64,000 bases of DNA, taken from Lepus europaeus. Lineage: Eukaryota > Chordata > Mammalia > Lagomorpha > Leporidae. The notes beneath the pieces were generated by a model. It was not told where the DNA came from, ran no database searches, and worked only from the letters and a program-made list of their open reading frames with translations. The translations under genes were made by a program, and so were the position numbers. Every line of letters starts with the position of its first letter. Within the stretch, counting starts at the first letter, position 1. Positions 46,401 through 58,400 of the stretch are shown one piece after another. Where the stretch lies: positions 65,619,266 through 65,683,265 of the forward strand of contig NC_084837.1 in the NCBI RefSeq assembly GCF_033115175.1, in the 5' to 3' direction.

Positions 46401-49400
46401 CCGGTTCTGTCCCGGCTGCCCCTCTTCCAGGCCAGCTCTCTGCTGTGGCCAAGGAGTGCAGTGGAGGATGGCCCAAGTCCTTGGGCCCTGCACCCCATGG
46501 GAGACCAGGAGAAGCACCTGGCTCCTGCCATCGGATCAGCGCGGTGCGCCGGCAGCAGCGCGCCTACCGCGGCGGCCATTGGAGGGTGAACCAACGGCAA
46601 AAGGAAGACCTTTCTCTCTGTCTCTCTCTCACTGTCCACTCTGCCTGTCAAAAACTAAAGAAAGAGTCTAAGAAAGCCCTGAGAGGTGCTCACAGACTGG
46701 ATTCTAATTCACAAGTAGGATTATCACCTCTTAATTCATGTTGACTTTCTAGCAATCAGTATTTTCTAGACAGGCTTGTCATGGTTTTGAATGAGTATAG
46801 TTATGTGCATGTATAATATCCATGACTACAGATTTGAGTAAAACCAATGATCATGTTTTTGAGAGTCATGATAACAGTTATTAATCACTATGTGATAAAT
46901 ACTGTGCTAAGCATTTAAATGTGTTATCCCATTCATCCCCACATTCTTATACTATTTCCATCTTTCAAAAGAAGTAATTGAGTCATAGAAACCAAGGCTA
47001 AACCACTGGCATATACTGCTATTTAAAAATGAATGATGAGAGTGTGTATGAATTTGCAAACCCAAAATAAATCTGGAACTCAACCCTCAATCAGAACTAA
47101 CATCATTCACAATTCCTTTGCTTTCCTTTCCCCTCTCTTTAATGGATTCTGTTACAGTTTCATGTAATATACTTTTTGTATTACTGTACTTTGGATGAGG
47201 TTCCCAATTTCTACCCAAATTCTCTCCCCTCACCCAGGCTTCTCCCAGCCCTGCCTACGAGAAGAACAAGCTGTACTCCAGGTCCTGGCGAGTTGAACGG
47301 GTATACTTCTCGAAGAAATAGACACCAGCCACGGCAAAAATGTAGAAGAAGATGAGCAGCAACATCAAGAGGAAGGTCATGCTCTGGAGGCCATAATCTC
47401 AAGTCAGAGGTGGGCCAGATTAGACTGATCTCCACCGACAGCCTAGTCAAGCCCATCTGGCAACCCCCACCAAACTCTCACTTCCACTCCTGAGCTCAGC
47501 CGTCAGCCACAGCGAGCTCATCCCCAGCCCCTTCTCAACCAATAACACTTCACAAGAAGACTCTGCATTGCCTTCTTGGACCCATCCAGACTTATTTCAG
47601 ATTAAATATAAAATTCCATGTTTCTCTACACTGTCCCTTTGCTTTAGCAATAGTTAAATCACCTTGAGAGCCCTGACCAGGGCCAAAATAATAACTCGAA
47701 TTTGACGAAATCGTGCAATGAGTTTGAGAGACCTCAGTACCCGGCAGATCCTCAGCAGCTGGAGCCACACAGACTGGCCTGTTACCCCTCCCAGCACCAC
47801 AATCTCCGGAAGCAGGGACTGTGGGAAACACACAGATTATGATCAGAACAACCCCAAAGCACCCAGACACAGCTGCCCCTCCATCTCACCCTCTTCAGAG
47901 TCCCCTGGGAACTATCGTTTGAACAGCATTCTCTGGGGATATTTTTCTGCTTTTCAACCTTTCTATACTAAATTACTTAAACTCTGTATTTCAACTTGCT
48001 CAGACATAAAAGGGATAAAATCAATGCTAATCTCATTGGGTTGTCCGGAGCACAAATAAGCTAATACAAGTAAACACTGTTTTAAGTGCCTCGTATTTAG
48101 TAAATGCTCCACAATCAACATAAGTTACTGTTGGGGGTGATGCTGTGGTTAGATTCTACCTTGCTCCTAAAGCCATCCCCATGATTAATTTTGGTTTTAG
48201 AAAAAAAAGATCAAGAGGTAAATTCTTGTCTAACTGTTATGTTAACTTTTCTTGTTCACTCACCTAGGCACATGCCTCATCCCACTAAAATAATCCTCAG
48301 GATATCTATTCTTACCAACATGGTAACAACAAAGTCAAAGACATTCCAGGCACTCTTCCAGAAGAGGAAAAAGCTGGATAGCCACATAAGTAGGATCTCC
48401 AAGATGAAGATTAACAAAATAAACCAAGCTGCCACCTCCACAGTCAGCTTCAATGGCTCGAGACTGCTATTTGTGTATTCCAGCAATTCTGTGAGGGTAG
48501 AGCAAAGCCGCAAAGTTAAGGCAATGGGAAGGTAAGTGATGAAGAATGACCACTTATAAACCACAGCTGTGCCCACTACTATTCCATTTGTCTTTGAATT
48601 TCTTTTAACACTGTTGCTTCAACCTGTTGAGTGCAGGAAAGATAGAACTGACCATGGAAAACAGCCACGACTCATCGCCTGTTAATACTAGTGTGACTAA
48701 CAACTTTAAGTCATCTTCTAGTCACTCTGGGGATCACACAGCCATCACTCCTCACCACATCTGCTACACTGTTACTTCCATCCAAAAGTTCACATGAAAG
48801 CAATGGATCTTGAAAACAGAATGAAATTTAGGGCCATGATATGAAAAGTATTTTTTAAAGAATTATTTGAGAGACAGACTAATAGAGGTAGAGCCGGCCA
48901 GAGATAGAGAGAGGTCCTCCATTCCTCGGGTTCACTCCCCAAATGATCGCAATGGCCAGAGCTGAGCCGATCGGAAGCCAGGAGCCAGGAATCTCCTCTG
49001 GGTCTCCCTCACGGGTGCAGGGGCCCAAGGAGTTGGGCCATCTCTACCGCTTTTCCAGGTCACAGCAGAGAGCTGGATCAGAAGAGGAGCAGCCAGGACC
49101 AAAACTGGCGCCCATATGGGATGCCTGCATTGCAGGCTGGCACTTTAATCCACTGCACCACAGTGACCCCGCAGAATACTTTGTAAAAGATCCAGAAACA
49201 GGAAACCAGATTTCATGGGGCATATTGAGATACCATAATAACAAACCATTTGGGGGCTGGCACTGTGGCAAAGCAGGTAAAGCCACTGCTGGTATGAGTC
49301 CCAGCTGCTCCACTTCCGATCCAGCTCTCTGCTAGGGCCTGGGAAAGCAGTGGAAGATGACTCAAGTCCTTGGGTCCCTACACCCACATGAGAGACCCGG

Positions 49401-52400
49401 AAGAAGCTCCTGACTCTGGATCGTCTCAGCTCCGCCTGTTGCAGCCAATTGGGAAGTGAGCCAGTGGATAGAAGACCTTTCTCTCTCTCTCTCTCTCTCT
49501 GCCTCTCCTTCTCTCTCTGTATAACTCTGAGTTTCAAATAAATAAAATACATCTTAAAAAAAAATTGGGCTCTTTGTTAGCTTTCTTTTTTAAAAATTTT
49601 ATTTATTTATTAATTTGAAAGACAGAGTTACAGAGAGGCAGAGGGAGAGGCAGAGAGAGAGGTCTGCTATCTGCTGGTTCACTCCTCAATCGCCACAATG
49701 GCTAGAGCTGGGCTGATCCGAAGCCAGGAGCCAGGTGCTTCTTTCTGTGTCTCTCATGCAGGTGCAGGGGCCCAAGGACTTTGGCCATCTTCCACTGCTT
49801 TTCCAGGCCATAGCAGAGAGCTGTGGGAAGTGGAGCACCTGGGACTTGAACTGGTGCCCATAAGGGATGCCAGCACTGCAGATGGCACCATTACCCACTA
49901 CGCCACAGTGTCAGCCCTTGTTAGCTTTCTTTTAAAATTTTCCCTTTTGCGGTGGGTGTCTGGCACAGCTGCTTGAGACACCTGCATTCCATATTGGAAT
50001 ACCTCAGTCCAGGTGATGGATCCGCTCCTAATTCTAGTGTCCTATTACTGTACCCTGGGATACAGCAGGTTATGGCTCAAGTATTTGGATCCCTGCCACC
50101 AACACAGAAGATCCAGGCTGAGTTCCCAGCTCCTGTCTTTGGCTTGATCCAGTCCCAACTGTTGCAGGCATCTGGGGAGTGAACCAGCCCATGGGAGATT
50201 TGTCTGCCTTACTGTGCCTTTCAAATAAAAAAAAATTTTTTTTCAGAAAAACTTTATTTGTAAAGCAGAGTAGCAGAGAAAGAGAGAGAGAGAAATATAT
50301 CCCATATGCTGGTTCACTCCTTAAATGGCTTCAACAACCAGGGCTGGGCCAGGCCAAGCCAGGAGCTACAGCTATTTGGGGAGCCAGTGAGCACTCTATC
50401 ACTCTGCCTTTCAAATAAATAAATAAATAAACCTTTTAAAAATAAAATTTTCGCTTCTCTAAAATTATTTTTTTTCTACAAAGCAACACTCTTATTATTT
50501 GCTAATTGAGATTCCTTAAGTTATTGCTGTTAACTGTCAACTCTCTCATCACATTAATCTCTGTTTCTCCCTCTCTTTGTAACTCTGCCTGTCAGATAAA
50601 TAAATAAATCTAAAATAAATAAACAAATATGCTGTAGGAAAAAGCACTGAAAAAAATAGACTTAAAAGTTGGGGCCAAGTAATTAACCACTCCCCTTTGC
50701 AAGTGGATTAAAGGCCTGAGACACGGTGGGCCCAGCCTTTTTTCCCTTTTGCCCTAGACCCGCTTGCTGCCCCCATGCCTCTGGGGTGTGTGGCCTTCAG
50801 GCCACATGGCCTTTGGGCCACCCGCCCCATGCTTTCTAACCTACATGCTCCTCTACATGGCTGGCTCCCAGTGCTCGGTATGAATCCAGATTTCTCTCTC
50901 TCTCTCAGATAGGGCCCTCACTCTCCTATGCATTTCTCTCACTAAAAGAAAGCTTAAAACTTTAAAAAAAAAAAAAAAGAAAGAAAGAAAGAGTCAAGGG
51001 CTGGTGTTGTGGTGTAATAGGCTAAGCCTCCACCTGTGGCAGTGGCATTCCATATGGGTGCCAGTTTATGTCCCAACTGCTACTCTTCTGAACTAGCTCT
51101 CTGCTATGGCCTGGGAAAGCAGCAGAAGATGGCCCAAGTGCTTGGGCCACTGTGCCCACGTGGGAGACCTGGAGGAAGCAGCTGGCACCTGGCTTCAGAT
51201 TGGCTTAGCTCTGGCAATCATGGCCATGTGGGGAGTGAACAAGCAAACTGAAGACTTTTCTCTCTGTCTCTCCATCTCTGTAACTCTACCTTCAAATAAA
51301 TAAAATCTTGGGGGCCGGCACCATGGCTCAACAGGCTAATCCTCTGCCTTGTGGCGCCGGCACACCGGGTTCTAGTCCCAGTCGGGGCACCGGATTCTGT
51401 CCCAGTTGCCCCTCTTCCAGGCCAGCTCTCTGCTATGGCCCGGGAGTGCAGTGGAGGATGGTCCAAGTGCTTGGGCCCTGCACCCCATGGGAGACCAGGA
51501 GAAGCACCTGGCTCCTTCCTTGGGATCAGCGTGGTGTGCTGGCCGCAGTGGCCATTGGAGGGTGAACCAACAGCAAAAGGAAGACCTTTCTCTCTGTCTC
51601 TCTCTCACTGTCCACTCTGCCTGTCAAAAATTAAAAAAAAAAAATAAAAAATAATAAAATCTTGGAAAAAAAGTTGGGGCCCCTGCATCCATGTTGGAGA
51701 CCCTGAAGAAGCTCTTGGCTCCTGGCTTTGACCTGGCCCATCCCTGGCTATTGCAACAATTTGGGGAGTGAACCAGTAGACGTAAGATCTCTCTCTCTCT
51801 CCCTCTTCAAGTAAATAAATATTTTTTTAAAAAATAGACTTAAAAGCTAAAATAATCAACACATTGGTGCCGGTGTTGTGGCAAAGCAGGTAAAGCTGCT
51901 GCCGGTGACACTGGCATCCCATAAGGATCCTGGTTTGAGTCCTGGCTGCTCCACTTCCAATCCATCTCCCTGCTAATGTGCCTGGGAAAGCAGTAGAGGA
52001 TAGCCCAAGTGCTTGGGTCTCTACATCCACATTGGAGACTTGGAAGAAGCTCCTGGCTCCTGGCTCCTGGCTCTGGCCAGGCTCAGCCCCAGCCGTTGTG
52101 ACCACTGAAGGAGTGAACCAGCATGTGAAAGATCTCTCTCCTTCCTTCCTTCCTTCCTTCCTTCCTTTCTTTTGTTAAAGATTTGTTTACTTATTTGAAA
52201 GTCAGAGTTACACAGAGAGAGAGAGAGGTCTTCCATCCCCTGGTTCACTCCCCAGTTGGCCACAATGGCCAGAGCTGTGCCAATCCGAAGCTAGGAGCCA
52301 GGAGCCTCCTTTGGGTCTCCCACGTGGGTGCAGGGGCCCAAGGACTTGGGCCATCTTCTACTGCTTTCCCATGCCATAGCAGAGCACTGGATCAGAAGTG

Positions 52401-55400
52401 GAGCAGCCAGGTATTGAACCAGCGCCCATATAGGATGCTAGCGCTTCAGGCCAAAGCATTAACTGCTGCGCCACAGCGCTGGCCCCTCCTTCTTTTTATA
52501 ATTCTGCCTTTCAAATAAATAAATCTTTAAAAAAAAAAAAGGAATCAACATTGCAGGGCAATAGCTTTACTGTTAATCTGACCCTGTACTGGACCAAGAC
52601 AAAAAGAATAGGGCTGCACTTCAGCCCTCCCTAGAATGGGTTGGCTCCTCCTCAAAACTATCATACATATTCCTGTATCTTGAGGCTATGTGACTCTTCA
52701 GCAAGCTTTTTTCTTCTTTTCTTTACTAATTAATTTTTTTTAAAGTGAGAGAGAGGGGACCAGCGCCGTGGCACAGTAGGTTAATTCTCTGCCTGCAGCG
52801 TCGGCATCCCATAATGGAGCCCGTTCTAGTCCCGGTTGCTCCATTTCCAATCCAGCTCTCTGCTATGGCCTGGGAGAGCAGTAGAGGATGGCCCAATTCC
52901 TTGGGCCCCTGCACCTGCGTGGGAGACCAGGAAGAAGCGCCTGGCTCCTGGCTTTGGATCAGCGCAGTTCCAGCCGTTGTGGCCATTTAGAGAGTGAACC
53001 AATGGAAGGAAGACCTTTATCTATTTCTCTCCCTTTCACTGTAACTCTACCTCTCAAATAAAATAAATAAAATCTTTAAAGTGAGAGAGAGAGAGAGAGA
53101 GAGAGAAAAGAAGAGACAGAGAGATCTTCCATCTGCTGGTTCTCTCCTCAGACGGCTGCAATGCCCCAGTGAGCCAGGCCAAAGCCAGGAGCCAGGCGCT
53201 TCATCCAGTTCTCCCATATAGAGCCCAAGCACTTGGACCATCCTCTGCTGCCTTTCCCAGTTCATTAGCAGGGAGCTGGATTGGGAGTGCAACAGCCAAC
53301 ACCCAAACTATTGCCTATATGTGATGCCAGCATTACAGGCATTGGCTTAACCCGCTACACCACCAAGTTTTTCTTTTACATGTTTCTGTAATTCTCAGTT
53401 GGACAGTTTTTCACATTTTAACAACTCTGAAATTAGGATGCATCTTACAATCAATGATATGTCCCAGTTTCATCGAGGATGATTTACGTCCTAGTGGTAA
53501 GTAAACAGTGCATTTCACCATTGATGACAGCTTGGATGCAATAAAATGCTTTTTCAGTAATGATAAATTCTGGCTCTTAGAAGCATAGAATTACATTATT
53601 AGAAAGAGCTGAGGCCTACACATTTGTGACTAGAAAATTGAGTGCAATAACATTTATTCAGTTTTTGCCTTCACAAAATAGGAGTAATGGAGTCGTTTAA
53701 ATTAAGGGTCTTGGAAGAAGGGATATCATGGTTTGCATAGAGAAGTGTAACTTGGAGATGCAGCAGCACTTTTACTCTCTGGGGAAAAGGGATGATTTTA
53801 TGGAAGTTAAATGAACACAAGAAAGTTCAAAAGAACAAGCAGCAGAAATTGCCCCAACAGGGCAGAATGTGCAGTGATTGCTTCCAACTCTACATCAACT
53901 AATGATAATGTATACTATCTAGAGATGAAAATATAACTTGAGGCCAGCGCTGCAGCTCACCAGGCTAATCTTCCGCCTGCGGCGTCAGCACTCCAGGTTC
54001 TAGTCCCAGTTGGGGCGCTAGTTCTGTCCCAGTTGCTCCTCTTCCAGTCCAGCTCTCTGCTGTGGCCCGGGAAGGCAGTGGAGGATGGCCCAGGTGCTTG
54101 GAAGACCTTGGGAGACCAGGAGGAAGCACCTGGCTCCTGGCTTCGGATCGGCACAGCGTGCTGGCCACAGCGGCCATTTGGGGTTGAACCAACGGCAAAG
54201 GAAGACTTTTCTCTCTGTCTCTCTCTCTCTCACTGTCTAACTCTGCCTGTCCAAAAGAAAAGAAAAGAAAAGAAAAGAAAGAAAGAGAGAAAATAATATA
54301 ACTTGAAATTTTATTTTATTTGAAAGGCAAAGAAAGAGAAATTTCCAAACTGCTGTTTACTCTCCAAATGCCCACAATGCCTAGGGCCAGGTTGAAGCCA
54401 GGAGCTCTGAATTCAACCTTGGTCTCTCACAGGATTGGCGGTATCATCTGCTGAATCCCAGGGTGTGTATTAGCAAGAAGTTGGATCAAAAGTAGAGTGG
54501 GGCCGGCGCCGTGGCTTAACAGGCTAATCCTCTGCCTTGCGGTGCCGGCACACCGGGTTCTAGTCCCGGTTGCCGCTCTTCCAGGCCAGCTCTCTGCTGT
54601 GGCCAGGGAGTACAGTGGAGGATGGCCCAAGTGCTTGGGCCCTGCACCCCATGGGAGACCAGGAGAAGCACCTGGCTCCCATCTTCGGATCAGCGCGATG
54701 CGCCGGCTGCAGCGGCCATTGGAGGGTGAACCAACGGCAAAAAGGAAGACCTTTCTCTGTCTCTCTGTCTCTCTCACTATCCACTCTGCCTGTCAAAAAA
54801 AAAAAAAAAAAAAAAAAGTAGAGTGGTAGGGACTTGAACCAGGTACTCCAATATTGGATGCAGGTGTTCCAAACGATGTTGTAACCACTGCCCCAAATGC
54901 CTACTCCCAAAAGTATAACTAAAAAATTCCTGAAAGTTTGCAGCCTGTCTTAGCAAGACAAAAGAATCTTTGTGGAAATGGAGTTGAAGAGACCAGGAGT
55001 CTTAGCCAGTGCAGTAGGGTGAGAGGAAGTAGCAGGTTGATAAACAAGACAGGCAATTTTATATCATTCTGTTTCACAGGGTAGAGCTACAACACAGATA
55101 GTCATCTACTGCTACTTCCTATGGTAGAACAACAGAATAACAAGTAACTTCATAGTGGTTTCAGGGAAAGTCCAACACTGGTGAGGAGAGTAACACACTG
55201 TAATTTGTATTGTCTTCAACTGAAGACAATAGCTAATGTTCAAAATTACACCTTGCAATTCATGAATTCAAACAGTGCTATGATTCAATTGTGAAAAATA
55301 AGCATTTAGTGTTACACAAGTGAGTATGTCAAAATATTGATGTGACATGATATCAAAATAAGACTGATAAAATCCCAAGACATAAGAAATAGCACATTGA

Positions 55401-58400
55401 ATCAGAGCAATAGCAAACCAACCTGCAATATTGTCTCAAGCTGTTAGAAATACAATTACAGGGTGCCAGTTCTAGTCCTGGCTGCCCCACTTCTGACCCA
55501 GCTCTCTGCTATGGCCTGGGAAAGCACTAGAAGATGGCCCAAGTCCTTGGGCCCCTGCGCCCACATGGGAGACCCAGAGGAAGCTCCTGTCTCCTAGCTT
55601 CGGGTTGGCGCAGCTCCAGCCATTGCAGCCATTTGGGGAGTGAACCAGCAGATGGAAGACCTTTATCTCTATCTCTGCCTCTCCTTCTCTCTGTGTAACT
55701 GACTTTCAAGTAAAATAAATAAATCTTAAAAAAAATATATAACTACATAGTCTTAAGTTCCTTATTGCCCTAGTTTTCTGGTTTCTATTACTTTTCCTCA
55801 ATTTGCAACCATAAAAATAGTACTTTTCCTATATCTGGTATATGAAAATTATCCCTCATTATTGTACAGATACTAAAACTGTCTTTTTTTATATCACACT
55901 TTTTTTATTTTATACACTCTCTTTACCATCCTTGACTCAATTATCACAACACAATATTTCATAAGTTGAAAATATTTACTAAATATGCATTAAAGAAATG
56001 ATCTATAAATAAAGCCAAACAGCACTTTAATGTGCTCACATCATTTCCTTTTCTTTTTTAAATAAATAAGTGACTTTTAGATGAGATTTCAGGTCCATAG
56101 AAAAACTTAGCGGACATCTCTTACAAACCTGCCGTCACCACAGATGCAGGGCCTGTAGCATCACAGTGGCACATTCGTGATAATTCATGAAACTGCCCTG
56201 ATGTGTCATCACCCAACGTTCACAGGTCACTCTTTGTTTTTTTTTTTTTTTTAACTTTTATTTAATGAATATAAATTTCCAAAGTACAGCTTATGGACTA
56301 CAATGGCTTCCCCCCCATAACTTCCCTCCCACCCGCAACCCTCCCCTCTCCCACTCCCTCTCCCATTCCATTCACATCAAGATTCATTTTCAATTCTCTT
56401 TATATATGGAAGATCAGTTTAGCATATATTAAGTAAAGATTTCAACAGTTTGCACCCACATAGAAACACAAAGTGAAAAATACTGTTTGAGTACTAGTTA
56501 TAGCATTAAATCACAATGTACAGCACATTAAGGACAGAGATCCTACATGAGGAGTAAGTGCACAGTGACTCCTGTTGTTGACTTAACAATTTGACACTCT
56601 TGTTTATGGCATCAGTAATCCCCCTAGGCTCTTATCACAAGTTGCCAAGGTTATGGAAGCCTTTTGAGTTCACCAACTCTGATAATATTTAGACAAGGTC
56701 GTAGTCAAAGTGGAAATTCTTTCCTCCCTTCAGAGAAAGGTACCTCCTTCTTTGATGACCTGTTCTTTCCACTGAGATCTCACTCACGGAGATCTTTTAT
56801 TTAGTTTTTTTTTTTTTTTTTTTGCCAGAATGTCTTGGCTTTCCATGCCTGAAATGCTCTCATGGGCTTTTCAGCCGGATCCACATGCTTTAAGGGCTGA
56901 TTCTGAGGCCAGAGTGCTGTTTAGGACATCTGCCATTCTATGAGTCTACTGTGTATCTTGCTTCCCATGTTGGATTGTTCTCTCCCTTTTTTATTCTATC
57001 CGTTAGTATTTGCAGCCACTAGTCTTGTTTATGTGATCCCTTTGGCTCTTAGTCCGATCATTATGATCAACTGTGAGCAGAAATTGAACACTTGGACTAG
57101 TGAGATGGCATTGGTACATGCCACCTTGATGGGATTGAATTGGAATCCCCTGGTATGTTTCTAACTCTACCGTTTGGGGCAAGTCAGCTTGAGCATGTTC
57201 CAAATTGCACATCTCTTCCCTCTCTTATATTTAACAGCAATCACTTTTCAGTTAAGTTTCAACACTTAATAATAACTGTGTATTGATTATAGTATTCAAC
57301 CAAAAGTATCAGTGTCCATTTCACTTCAACAGATTTTTTGTTTGTTTGTTCTACTTAAAACTGTCTTTTCTTTTTTGTTGTTGTTAAAATTTTATTTTTT
57401 TATTTGAAAGTCAGAGTTACAGAGTGAGAGAAGGAGAAACAGAGATAGATTTCTTCCATCCACTGAGTCACTCCCTAAATGGCCACAGTGCCAGGGCTGG
57501 GCCATGCCAAAGTCAGGACCCAGGAGCTTCTTCTGGGTCTCCCACATGGGTAGCAGGGGCCCAGGAACTTGGGCCATCTTCTGCTGCTTTCCCAGGCACA
57601 TTAGCAGGCAGCTGGATCAGAAACAGAGCAGCCAGGACTTGAATGGGCAACCATATGGGATGCCAGCACTGTAGGCCACAGCTTTAACCTGCTGCACCTT
57701 GGTACCAGGCCCATCTCTTTTCTTTTCAAACCACACTAACACATACTTTTTAAGCTTCCTTTCACAGAAATAACATTCAGTTTTGCAATTTGTAATTTCC
57801 TTTTTATAGTTTACAGGTATAAGGATGTGTTTGATACAATAACCACTATTCAGAATTTCAGGCTGTATATATTCATATAGTGGTTAATTCCAGACTGTAT
57901 ATATTCATATAGTGGTAAAAGAAAAGATTGTAGGACTAGAAAATTGGGTTTGAAAGTAAGTCCTACCAGCTTCTAGATGTTTGACCTTGGGAGTTACTTA
58001 ATCTTTCTATGTTTCAGTGGTTTTCCAACTTTGTATTTTCAAACTTTTAGCAATTCTCCAAGGCATTCCAGAAGTTTGTGATTTTGTTTTATTTATTTGA
58101 AAAGCAGGGAGAGACAGAGGCAAAGATCTTTGACTTTATGGGCCAGTGTTATTGTAAAGAGGGTTACACTGCTGCCTGTGATGCCAGCATCACATATCTT
58201 TAAAAAAAATCTTTGATTTCAAAGTTGTTAATGGAGTCTATTTTAATTTTCAGTTTTATCAATAAGCCATTTAAAAGTTATTAAAAATATTTATTTAGGG
58301 GGCCAGCACTGTGGTGTAGTAGGTTAAGCCTCTGCCTACAGTGCCAGTATCTCATATGGGTCCTGATTCATGTCCCGCCTGCACTTCTGACCCAGCTCTC

